Of a stretch of 64,000 nucleotides of DNA, positions 20,644-32,272 are shown in pieces. The notes beneath the pieces were generated by a model. It was not told the origin of the DNA. It saw nothing but the letters and a program-made list of their open reading frames with translations, and made no database searches. The DNA comes from Bryopsis sp. KO-2023 (lineage: Eukaryota; Chlorophyta; Ulvophyceae; Bryopsidales; Bryopsidaceae). How positions within the stretch are numbered: position 1 is the first letter of the stretch; each line of letters begins with the position of its first letter. The stretch is from positions 3,224,001 through 3,288,000 of the forward strand of contig BSYQ01000004.1 of assembly GCA_030272585.1 (NCBI GenBank), in the 5' to 3' direction. The position numbers were made by a program, and so were the translations under genes.

Positions 20644-22960
20644 GGGGAGATCGTGGGGGGGATTCAAACCCCCACCGACCAAAAAAAAAAAAAAAAGAGA
20701 GAACACAATGTTGAGGGAAGAGCATTTCTTTGTTCTTTGTTTTATCTTTTTTTTTTTTTTTTTTTCTGTATCTTTTTCTTTTGTCCATTGGTTGTTTTTT
20801 TTAGAATTTATGATTTAAATCTGAAGTATTTTTTTTCTAGCATTCGTTCATTGTAAGTGGTGGAAAAAAAAACAGGGAATATTTGTTGAAAAACATGGGA
20901 AGAGGGAGGTTTCTGTTGAACACGGGAAGGGGAGGTTGATTTTTAAGACCAAAAAAAAGGGGGAAGAGGTAGTGTGTATTTGAACCTTTTTTTTTCTCTC
21001 TCTCTTTTTTTTTTGGCGAGAAAAAAAAAGGGGGGGGGAAAGTGGGTTCGGGGGACCCTTGGGAAGAAATCCTGAAGGAGGGATTTAGAACAAAATGATT
21101 GATTGCGAGGGGTCTAATTTAAAGGCAAAAAAAAGAAACAAAACTAAGGATGGTGTATTCGAAGGGAACGGACTTCTCCGAGAGGATTTTTATTTTTAAA
21201 AGATAGGAAGTAGATGCAGTATGGAGAGTCTTCCCATCATGGGGTAGGGGGAAAAAAAAGAAAAAAGAAAAAAAAGATTTTGGGAGGGGTATTTAGTAGA
21301 CGATCGCTGTTTGATTTTTTGTTTTTATTCTTTTTGTTCTTTTTTTTCTTCCCCCAAGACCTTCACTCGCTGATATGAAAAAAACAGTGTAGGGAGGGAG
21401 GGGGGGAAAAAAAAGATACGCAATGAAAAGAAAGAGGAGAAACAAAAGATGGTGTAAAAAGAGAAATCGGGGTTCACAAAAAAAAAAGGGCTATATGACC
21501 GTGTGAAATATTACGTCCGCGGATTTATTTAACGTAGTCTTGTATTTCTCCCCTTTTTTTCTTTTCCTTGTTTCAATATTATTTCGCATTTTCGGTTGCA
21601 AAAAAAAAAAGGATATGTATTTTTCGTGGTTGGTCGAAATTTCAATGGACGGATTACTCTCTGCGTATTTTTAAGCATGGTGCATCTAATCAACAAATGT
21701 GGGGAGAATTTGGATTTTATATATCGATTTGATATGGCATTTGGATTTTATATATCAATTTGATATGGCATTTGAAGGGAAAGGGGGGGGGGGGGGTGCA
21801 ACTGGAAAGAAGAAAAAAAAAGACCATTGGGCTTGGGGATTCGTCGGGATTTCATGTTTACTGAGGGATTTTCTCATGTTTCGTTAAAATATGATTTCTT
21901 CTCTCGAAAGGATATGCATGTGTGTATTTTGGGATACTATGGTGTAGGGTTTTCACTGTGACTTATTGTTATTGTTATTTTTTTTTCCGGAGAGGAAAAA
22001 ACCTTCCGGTCGCCGCATGTTGTATTTGTTTGCACAACAGGGGGGGGTCAGGAAATTGGCAGCAAGGGATTCTTGACTTTCCCAGCGAATGTCTATGGAT
22101 GGCGTTTTTTTTCTTTTTCTTTTTTTTCTTATGTTCTCTTTCTCCAGAGACAAAAGTGCCTGTTGTGTGTGAGGGTGGTGCCCCGACCCCTGACCCTCTC
22201 TTCCCCCCCCTTCCCTCTTGGACTTGTGCCTTTTTTTTCCCACTGAAAATCACATTTCCTGTCAGCCCAGCCTGCCTGTTTTGTCATATTGCTCTGCTCG
22301 TTGTAAGACAAGAATCAAAATCTTGTGGGTGGTGGCAGATTTGATATTTGAATCCAATGCTGGTGGGGGTTGAGAGAAAAGGAGCTTTTTTTGGAGGGAA
22401 AAGGAGTGTTTTTTTCTTTTTTGGGGGGGGGAGGGGAGGTATATCTTCACAGAGAGAGAGAGAGAATCAAAGGAAAAAGAAAATGAAAGGGGAGGGGGGG
22501 GGGGGGGGCTTTAAACCATGAGAAAGAGAACTTTTTGTGTTTTTTTTGTATTTTGTTGATGGGTATATGGGATCCGGGGGAGGGAGGGCAAAAAAGACAA
22601 AAAAATCGAACTGTGGAACTGTGGTGGTTGTAAGAGTGAGTTGAAAAAAGAAAGGATCCATACCACTGAAGTCGGGACTCTTTTTTGCATTGGACCCATA
22701 GAGGGAGATTTGCTGTTTTTTCACATGTTCACTTTTTTTACATCCCTTGAGAGATTTCTGTTCTTTTATTTCCTCCAGGTTTTGTATTTTTCCCTGTTTC
22801 ACTCTTTTTTGATCCATTTTTTAAAGAAGCAACAGTATTGCTGGAATGATCCTTGTTTTTGCTTGGAGGGGGGAATAGGGGTTTCTGGATGAAGGCCACA
22901 GTCTTGGGTGTTGTCTTTTTCGACTTGTTCTTGGTAATTTGACCAGCTGCTGACTTGGAA
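20644..22960. other. Low-complexity intergenic DNA, 2.3 kb
   Basis: T-, A- and G-homopolymer-rich sequence with no supported gene. It contains G-runs of about 15 near 21781-21796 and 22493-22508, many T(n)G(n) or A(n)G(n) junctions, and a short direct repeat (TTTGGATTTTATATATC...TTTGATATGGCA, twice at 21710-21770). A hairpin of GTGGGGG and CCCCCCAC arms lies just after the transporter stop (20654-20675). Confidence 0.6.
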
Positions 22961-25900
22961 ATGGCTGCGGACGAGGGTGACTCATACTACGACTCGTCGG
23001 GGTCTGACAGCGAAGGTCTCGAGAACCTCTATCAAACTGTCTTTCGTTTCGGCTAATCGAACACTCGAAACGGTGCTTTTGACGCGAAAGGATTCGGACA
23101 GTTATGATCAAGGAAATCCCTCTTAATGTGACTTGTTTCTCCACAGAATTCACGTAATAATGAACAAACAGAGAAGATTACGTAATGTAGCATGTCACAC
23201 CATCTCCAAGCTTTTTCCCCTTCAACCGAGAACAGCAGAAACAGTTAATACCCCAGCAGATCAGAGAGGGTTGATTACCAATTCACAACACTGGGGCCCT
23301 GAAGCACAGGGATAATGACACAGCACCACCACACACACACACACCATGATAATATTTTCAGCCCAAAAAAGAAAGGGGTTACTTTTTTCCATCAACAGTG
23401 AACAGTCATAATGGGCTTTCTTTTCTGTTTTTTTTTGCCAGATGCTGTTGGAGACGACAATGGAAAGAAACTATATCTCAGGCTATGTGACGAAAACAAT
23501 GTCATGCCCATCTCTCAGGTCTGGTTTTCTGGAATCTTAGGAATCTATTTTCTGGAAGGAGTGTTGGTGGGGGGACATGTGTTTATTTCAATGAAAACAA
23601 GTGTGCGTTTTGCATATAATTTCTTCCTTCCCATTTCGCACAGTATCGAAAAAAATGCACAAGAAAGAGTATGAATGCATTTCACGGCTTTTCCAAGGCT
23701 TTACCAAAAGATGTTCTTGTAATGTATTTTTTTTCGTTTCGAAGGTGGTGCGGTATTTGGACCAAGGAGAGATTCAACTGACACGCTATGGCATCGGCCT
23801 CCGTGCTTTGGTCCCACTGGCAAAGGCACTCGAGGTGATTTTCCTTACAAACTGAAACAGAACCCCCCAACAGAAGGAGATCGATCGCATTGTTATGAAG
23901 GAGAACCACCACAAAAGCACAATGTTTGAAAACACACTTTTGAATCCTGATGTGAAGTGCATGGGAGTGAATGGGCATTCATACATATTCAAATAGTGGT
24001 CACTAGCCTTTAGGTATCTCTATATACATACATATATATATGGTGCTGCTAAGCATTTGGCTGAAAAACATTAATCAAGGATATTGTGTCATGTTTATCG
24101 CATGATTTTCATGGTTCTTTCAAATCAATGCCCCCCCCTCCTATTTTTTTGTTTTTTTCCTTTTTGGGGTCAGGTGAACCAATCCATCGTGACCCTGAGG
24201 CTGGGAGACAACGGATTGAATGATGCTGCAGTGGGTTTGATCCTGAGGGCACTCGCCATCAACACCAGAATTCAAGAAGTGGATCTGTCCATGAATCAGA
24301 TGGGACTGGCTGGCGCGAATTCGATAGCAGAGCTCCTCCTCTCCAAGGTAAGCTCCCCTCCCCCCTTTCTTATCCACCACTGGAAGAATTCATGGTGATA
24401 ATGACTCAATCAGAGAGTCAATCAGGAATCTGATAAGCCCCCTGCACACACCAAAATAAGGAAAGGTCATCACCTTCGTTATGACCATTTTTTTTCCCGT
24501 TGAATGCTTTTTCTTTGGGTGGATCCTAAGGGCTTGTTGGAAAGTTTGAGGGGGTACTGTCATATAAAAACAAAAAGTTGAGTTGTTCAGCACTGTTGAG
24601 CATGGGCGCTCTGTTTCTCAGGACTCGAACTTGACCAGCTTGAATCTATCCCACAACAAATTGCCGGACAAAGGGGGAGCTGCAATAGTGGATGCACTCT
24701 ATTCCAACACCACCCTCACAGAACTGAACCTGAGCAACAACAAACTCGCGGAAAAAACAGCCATCGCCTTGTCAAACTCCCTCCAGGTACATCCATCCAT
24801 CCATCCAGCCATTACCCAGCACTTTCTCCGGAAACAGCCCCCTAAACGCTGCTCTCAAGGATCCTTCAAATTTTCAAATCCAAGCTATTCTTGTTGGCAA
24901 TAAATCCTGAACACCAATCCTAGTTTCACTGACCATGTCTTGACGATGGCTCATTTCCTTTTCAGGTCAACAATGTGCTGAGGCACTTGAACGTTTCGTG
25001 GAATGCTTTTCGATCTCGAGGGGTGGCGGCCATCGCTGAAGGGCTGACTCCCAACCTCAGCATTCAGTCAGTAGATGTTTCCTGGACGGGAGTCCAGGAT
25101 GCAGGAGCTGAGGCTATTGGAACAATGCTTGCTGGGAACCAGGTGTTTCTGAACTTCACTCATGGCCTGCCACATGTACATGTGAATTGTTATTACCAGC
25201 CCCAAGCCTTCCCCCTTAAACAAGGAAGGAGCATTGGGGCAAAATCCTGAAAAATCAAACCACTGTGGATCGTGCCTGTGTGCTGTTCATACCCTTCTGT
25301 TTGGTTTCTACATAAGTGTCGATTTATTTGCTGAAATCGGGGATCCAGCACATTTCCGTTGGAAAACGACTGTGTCATTGTCACATTGCAACTCATGTTT
25401 CAAAAACACAGGTTTTGTTTGACCAGCATTTAAACCCTTGTTCTGTGGAAATTGCAGTGATTTGGAAAATGTTATACTTCGCAGGGATTGGCCGAAATCA
25501 TTATGAGTGGCAATGGCATCACTGCGATCGGGGCTCAACAGATTTCCCAAGGCATTCAAGGAAACGATGTTCTAGCGTCTGTCGGATTGGATCAGAACGA
25601 CCTTCGTGACGAGGGAGGCCTCGCAATCAAAGCAGCACTCGTGGAGAACAGAGGTTCAAAATTTACTGTTGCCACTTATATGTGCAGATGAATATGCATG
25701 CGAATGTCTAAAAATATCACTCATGCGATCTTGACCACCACTTCCAACACCAGACTTCAAAAAACCGCAAACTGGGAGGGCATTTTGCTTTTCTGGAAAA
25801 TGCTTCCATGACAGACATGGAAAAACTTCTGCAGTGCCTTTTTTCGCTCAAATTCTTTCAAAAAACAATCGTTGTTGTGACTAAATGCTCGATTCTTTTT

Positions 25901-26031
25901 TGGGTGGCAAATTCATAGGCATCGTTTCTTGCAGAATGGACAACACCAACATGTCGAGCGAACTCTTGATCGAAATAGAAACCCTGCTTCAACAGAGAGT
26001 CCAAGCACAAAAGCAGCAATCAAAAAACTAA
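22961..26031 (+). CDS. Leucine-rich repeat protein, RNase-inhibitor type (8 exons)
   Basis: Exons: 22961-23015, 23442-23518, 23745-23834, 24174-24347, 24622-24786, 24966-25142, 25485-25653 and 25919-26031 (TAA); total 339 aa with all phases consistent. The short acidic N terminus (MAADEGDSYYDSSGSDSE) is followed by about 8 LRRs of the RI/NOD type, for example VTLRLGDNGLNDAAVGLILR, VDLSMNQMGLAGANSIAELL, SLNLSHNKLPDKGGAAIVDA and ELNLSNNKLAEKTAIALSNS. Exon ends fall at equivalent points of the LRR unit (phase 0, 55-59 codons each), suggesting growth by exon duplication. It ends in a Gln-rich helix (LLQQRVQAQKQQSKN). No catalytic domain is present; it is probably a cytosolic protein-protein interaction scaffold, possibly cilium-associated as many protist LRR_RI proteins are, but this is inference. 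It converges with RNase J. The first donor (GAAG/GTCTCG) is the least certain junction. Confidence 0.85.
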
Positions 26032-26572
26032 GGGAAAAAGAAAAACAGGAAGAAAAAAACAACGAACGAAACAGCACAGGCATCCAATCAAGAAACATCC
26101 AGGAATAAATCCTTGATATTTTGGTTGGGCACATGACTCTCTTTTTTTTAAAAAAAGGAAATTCATCAAAACTCTCTGTTGTTCCTGGACTCTCTCTCTC
26201 TATTCTTTCCCCCACCCTCTTTTTTTTTCTCATTTCATCAACTTTTTTTTTGTTTTTGTAGGCCCCATTTCGTTAATTCTTTTTTAACCAAAACCTTTTT
26301 CAAAAATCTTGCTCACACGTACTTTTCTGCCATGTGTCAGACGCAGAACCCCATTGAATCCCAAACTCTTCAAATACATAGTACCCGCACGCCCTCCAAA
26401 ACGGGGAAAAAAAGAACACAGAGAGTAAACAAAAAAAATCCTAGTAATATTACTCACAACATCACTGCGTTCTTCTCTTTTCTGTCTTTTTTCTGCTCAT
26501 TTTTTTGCTTTTTTTTTTCCTGCTCATTTTTTTGCTTCTTTTTTGGGCTCTTTGCACTTTTCCCCCCTCTCT
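26032..26572. other. Intergenic between convergent genes
   Basis: Probably the overlapping 3' UTR zone of the LRR and RNase J genes. It is T-rich with poly-T tracts near 26220-26255 and 26490-26545. No gene is seen. Confidence 0.6.
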
Positions 26573-29500
26573 TTATCCATAATCAAGGTCCGCCCCAGGA
26601 TTATCCGCAGGATTTTCCCTAGGATTAGCTCTCCTTCTCCTTTCCAGTATTTCCTCCGGCACCGGCACCAAATCCCCCAACTGAGCAGCAGACGGCAAAT
26701 TTTTGCCCGCCTCCTCATCCCCACTCTTTTCCGCAGCCGCCGCCGTCTTCTTGGTCACCCTCTTTCTCGTCACCTTTTTGGCCACCGATTTTTTCTTTTT
26801 CACACCCTCCCCATCCGAACCGGCCAATTCCCCTTCTTCCGATTTTTTCGCAGTGCTCGTGGTTTTCGTTCTTCTTTTCCTCACCACCTTTTTCTTTTCC
26901 TTTTCCGGGGATTCGACAGTCTCGATCGACCCAGTCGACACATCATCCGATATCAACACCTGTCCACCCTCTCCCTCTTCATCGATCGATTTTCCGGCGG
27001 CTGTCGCGGGGGTCCGGGGATTTCTGGTATTGGATTTCACCTGCGCTTTCTTACGCTGGGTCGAGTATCGTGGAGTGACAGGCCCTGGGGTAGTCCCATC
27101 ACGGTTCTTGGCCAACCGCTGATTGATGGCAGCCAGGGCATCCCCTGCTCTCGGGTCATGCTCATGAGCGATCACCAACACTTCAGAGTTCCGGCCATTG
27201 AACTTCCTACAGAAGCAACCGTTCCCCCCCAAAACTTTCTCAAACTGTGAAAAAAATAAAAAAAATAACTGGTATTCGTATGGCATATGTAATAATAAAA
27301 GTCATTCACTAACGACTTTCCTCTAAACAGTTAGACTAAAATAGAAAATCGTAATTTACTGACTATTAATAAATATCAAGGCCAATTTCTATGGAATCAA
27401 ACGGCCAGGGCATGCCTGCTTTTATAATGACATCGAGGTTTTTTCTCTCTGTCTTCCCCTCCCCCACCCCGAAACATAAAACAAGAAATTAACAAGAAAC
27501 GAGCGATCTCGGGAACAGACCTCGATGCGCTCCGAACACGGGTGTGGACCGCTTTCTCCACAGCCATCAGACTGGAATCAACTGGGCATTTCGCCACGGT
27601 GGCCTGAGCGACCTTGCACAACTCTTTAACGAGTCTTCCTTTGTCCGTCCATATCCCCCTCGTGGTCAATCGCACCCTGGATCTCAACCCGGACTCGATT
27701 TCCCCGCTTTCAATGCCTTTGTTTATCATTTCGCTCAGTCGGGGGGGCCTGTAGACGTCGATGGCTGCCACGATGACCCCCTCGGTTGCGAGAATACCTC
27801 GCTCGTAGAGCCCCATTTCGTGATTGGTGCCGGTGCCTTTGTTGCCATCGTTGTAGAATCTTATCATGTTGACTTGACCCAGCATCTGAACACGAACAAA
27901 CACAAACATGGAATAAAATAAAATTAAATAAAAATAAAAATGAATAAAATAAATGAGGAAACCACATTTTCATACAGCACACGATCCTCTAGTCTTTTAG
28001 CAATCAGTCGATTTGAATAAAAAAGAAGAAAAAGATGTTGGAGAACTCATACAGTAAGAAAAGAAAGCAAAAACGCAGAAAAAAAAAATCTTTCCAGAGT
28101 TTTACAGTTTATGATCAACACACTCAACAAAAGCATTCGATAGTTGGCCAATTTTATCTTCATCATCTTCTTTTTTTTTCGATTAAATTCAGGCTGAAAG
28201 CCATATGCAGCTCGTCCACAGACCTAGAGCAGAACAGTTCTACTGTTGCATGTTTTTTTAGAGTATTCATTCACTTATGTTTTATTTTTGTTTGAGCTGC
28301 TCACCTTCATGGATCCCATCGACCCGACTGACACCGTTCGTTTCCTCATCAAATGTTTAACCCCCACCATGTCACCGTCGTGAATCACCATAGTCCGTTG
28401 AATGCCCAACTCTTTGGCGACCTCAGCGTGGGCCTGCAAAAACACGGACTCTCCGTGGACGGGCAAAAAGTGCTGGGGTTGCACCAGCTTGATCACTTCC
28501 TCCAGCTCCTCCCGATATCCGTGGCCAGAGGTGTGCAGCAATTCGCCCCTCCCCATGGCGATTTCCGGACCTTGCTTGGACAGCCGATTCATCATTTTCA
28601 TGACCCTCTTTTCATTGCCAGGAATCATCTGGAACAAACATTTTCAAAATTTGGGATAAGAAAGAGGGGTTCGCGGGGGGTATTCTAGTGTCTTGGGCTG
28701 ATGTCCCAACGTGGTGATGTGCTGTTGGAGTTAAATCCTGTAGTAAAAAAAATGTCGAACGAAAAAAACAAATAAAAGAAAGAAGGGTTTGAGAAAATCG
28801 GTCCACCACACCACCAATTATCTGTGAAGCGGTCTGAACTTCGTAACATACCACCAAGCAGTTCTTTGATCTGACATATTTAGAAATCATATTTTGTTTC
28901 GTTCCCCCCCTTTTCTAAAAATTGATGCCCCACCTTGGCAGAGTACATGATCAAATCGTTTTGGTTTATTTTCAGATTGTTGCTTGCTTGACGAGACGCC
29001 ATGTTCAATGCGGCATAGGGCTCCCCTTGAGATCCAGTGGTCATCACCAACACTTCGTTGGGATTGATGTCCATTAGATCCGAAGGGTGGATGAGCTCTC
29101 TGGGATCAAATGGAGCATACCCGGATCTACATGTAAAGAAAAAAAAAGTTATTTGTGAAAATTGGTGCCAAAAACAAATGAAAAAGCAAAAAGCGAGCTC
29201 TTCAAAATTCTCGCATTGATATTTTATTTTTCTATGTCCCAAAATCTTCTTTTTGTTTTGTCTGACTTTTTTCGGTGACCTTTTTTTTTGATTGACGAAC
29301 GTTACCTTTGTGCAGCTTCCAGGTAGCTGGTGAGACTCATCCCCAAAAAGCAAATTCTTCGGCCGGCTGCATCGGCGGCCGCCTTGATGCTCCCTATTCG
29401 ATGCAGATTGGACGCGAACATGGTGGCGATGATTCGACCCTTGTTGTCCCATGACAGCACTTTTTCTGCGATGCTTTTCTGAACCACGCTTTCGCTGGTG

Positions 29501-31839
29501 GTGCGACCCGGGGACAGCACGTTTGTCGAATCGCTCATTAACAGAGTCACGCCCTCCTTACCTGCATGAATATGAATGAAAGAAACACCTCAATTTTGCT
29601 ATTTGAATGAAAGAAACACACACATGGAATAAATGGACACTTCTCCAGGGCAGAAAATCTATAATAACAGCAGCAGCAAAATTGGTTCACCCCCCTATTA
29701 CTTTGCGTTGAGGGGGAAAAAAAATTGACAAGATGGAAGAGCTCAGCAAACCAGTGATCGACTTAAAAATGGCATAGGGAGCAGCATGGTATTGACACTT
29801 ACCGACTTGTTCCAAAGCTTCTCGATCGAATGATAAGCCATCCATGGGATCCTCGTCAATTTTCCAATCCCCCGTGTGGACGATCGTTCCGTGATCGCTC
29901 CGCAAAATCAACCCACAGCAATCGGGGATGGAATGAGTCACTCGAATGGGCTCCAACCTGCAGTGCGCCAAAACACACCAAACATCATCAAAACATACCA
30001 CAGATTTCTCTTCTCAAACCAACAATTCGAATTCACCCAGCGATCCATAATACTAGAGGTTGAGTTAGTTGTGGTATATCCAAAAACAAAACTCAAAATT
30101 CTAAATCTTTCTCCGTCTTCTTCCTGGCTTCCCATTTTGTTTCCATTTTTTTATTCTTTTTTCCTTTTTTTTTTCCAACGCCAGGGCCAAGCTGAAAACC
30201 CCAATGGTGATCATCACAAAAGTGTACCTGGGTTTCACCAAAGTCAGCCGCCACCAGCGTAACCCTGGAATCAAATTCCAGCTACTCACTCGAATGGTCC
30301 GACGTCGATCCGTTCCCTCACATTGAACTTCACGAATCTCGAGCTGTCCCAAAGGCTGTACTGCTTCAGTCGATTTTCCAGCAACTCTAGGACAAATCCG
30401 CTCGCATACACCGGGGTGTTCGGATCCAGGGCTGGCAACACCTAGCCAACCAACCAATCACACACCAGATCCTCACAAAACTCGAAAATGCACAATTTTG
30501 CCATGGCAAAGTTTCCTCCAGGCATTGATACACCGTATCGAAAGCTCATAAGATGGCTGTGCAGTGATGCTTACCCATGGTATTGCCCCGATATGATCCT
30601 CGTGGCCATGTGTGATTACCACAGCTTCGATTTTGTCTTTCCATTGGGATAGAAAACTGGTGTCAGGCAAAATCTTCTCCATCCCATGATCGTCAAAACT
30701 ACAATCCAAGTCCAATAAGTTCAGTATGTAACAGCTTCCCAAAACAAAAAAACCCAAAATAACAGCTTTTTTTTTAAAAGCTTTTTTTTCTTTTGACCTT
30801 GAACCCCCATCATGTTACCATAATTCGCCCTCCTTTTTTCGAAAAGAAAGCATCGAACTTGAAAATGCGACGTTTCGGGAAAAAATCCAGCTGAGAAAAA
30901 AATGTAGGGGTGGTCCAATTTTCGCTTGAAAAAATAAACAACCCCAGTGCTTGTTTGGCAAAAATTCGCTCACTCTGGAAACAGCAAGCCTGCATCGATC
31001 AAGATGAACCGATCATACACTCCCACAAGCATGCAGTTCATTCCGATCTCGCCGAGGCCACCCAACGGCAAGATTTTCAGAGGCAGCCCCGTGTTCCCTG
31101 AAGGTCCAGGAAAAGGACGCTTTCCATATGAGGTCAGGGCCGAGCCCAGGTGCTCCTGGCCATCGCTTTGGATCAATGCTCGTCGACGCCCTGAAGATTC
31201 GTTTTAAAGATGTTAATTGTGGAGGGTAGAACGAAGAATTTTTTAGTTTCATGGATGCTGCGATCCATGACCAGTGCAGTAGCAAGTTGAAGGCATTTGG
31301 GTGCTTTTCGTTTTCATCTTGCTTTTTTCAAATGTCAGAAGAAACAATCTAGCAAACAATCTGGGTATTTCCGGATTTCCTATATTGTTTTGTTTTTGGA
31401 GGGGTAGGTTTTCGGAGGGGGGGGTGTTGGAGGAGTGCATGGCAGTTCCACGGAAAAAAGATTAATTTGGCAAAGGTGATAAACCCTAAATTGCCAGATG
31501 TTCGCTTCAATCCACGAAATCTGATCCTTACTGAAAACTTCAATTTGTCATCTCATACCATCGAGCACACCCCCTCACATCATTAAAAAAAAAAAAAACC
31601 AAATCGTTGGCTTTGGGTACATGGGAAGGAGGGGAAGGGGTGATTACAGTGCCTATCGTTCACTAGCAGGTTTAAAAACAAACTGGGCTAATACCTCTTC
31701 CAGCAGCCTGTGGACAGAGGGACTCTCTGCGTTTCGACGGTCGGTTTCGTAGGCGGGTACAGCGGAGAGGTTTTAGCGAGCTTCGCCACGAGCAGCCCAG
31801 ATCAGTGGCCGATCTGGGTTGGGGAATGTCAGTCCTCAT
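26573..31839 (-). CDS. Ribonuclease J, organellar, with Lys-rich C-terminal tail (10 exons)
   Basis: Metallo-beta-lactamase/beta-CASP 5'-3' exo- and endoribonuclease, in eukaryotes normally a plastid RNA maturation enzyme. Minus-strand exons: 31695-31839, 30974-31190, 30575-30698, 30290-30441, 29803-29957, 29306-29561, 28934-29126, 28305-28628, 27521-27885 and 26573-27206; 854 aa, all phases match. The N-terminal 60 residues are rich in Arg, Ser and Pro and free of core motifs, as in a transit peptide. The core starts [18 protein letters not shown]. The zinc-binding HGHEDH motif is in [16 protein letters not shown]; then [44 protein letters not shown] and [14 protein letters not shown] with LPVHGE. 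After residue about 760 comes a non-conserved basic tail ([36 protein letters not shown]) with acidic spacers, perhaps for RNA binding. The last acceptor (27207) was picked for phase; an upstream AG at 27245 would break the frame. Confidence 0.92.
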
Positions 31840-32272
31840 TGGGACGCCAAAATCGACATTCAGTGGCTCCAAGGCGGCCTTCAAGATGGTGGATTCAAGC
31901 GAGAAGGTGTCACGCAATGCGAGCTGCAAGCCGCAGTTGGATTTGAAGTTGATGATAAACAGTACGGCGGCCCCCGTTTCTTAATCGGTTAATGACTCAG
32001 TGAATTAATAAGAAACGAGAGAAATTCGATGGACACCAAGAAAAACACTGAGGTGGTGTGGTTCGTGTTGGTACTGAGTGCCATGAGCCCTCTGTGTTTT
32101 CTTGTGTAAAATGCAAGTTTGGAAGCGGAAGCAAAAACGATGGCAATTCGACTACATTTCTTGTTTCGTTTTACAAATTCATTATTTCGATGACATTGAC
32201 TTGCAAGGCACAAACAGGGGACAAAAAACCAACCCCTCTTGAATTTCTCAAATTTATGACATGTTCAGTCAA

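Noticed and set aside
20652-20680. T-arm-like hairpin GTGGGGGTTTGAATCCCC on the minus strand
   Set aside because: It resembles a B box, but no acceptor stem or other arm pairs around it. It is probably a 3' UTR hairpin of the transporter gene.
26543-27250. 235-aa plus-strand open frame
   Set aside because: Antisense shadow of the Lys-rich RNase J tail; Arg/Ser/Phe composition mirrors it.
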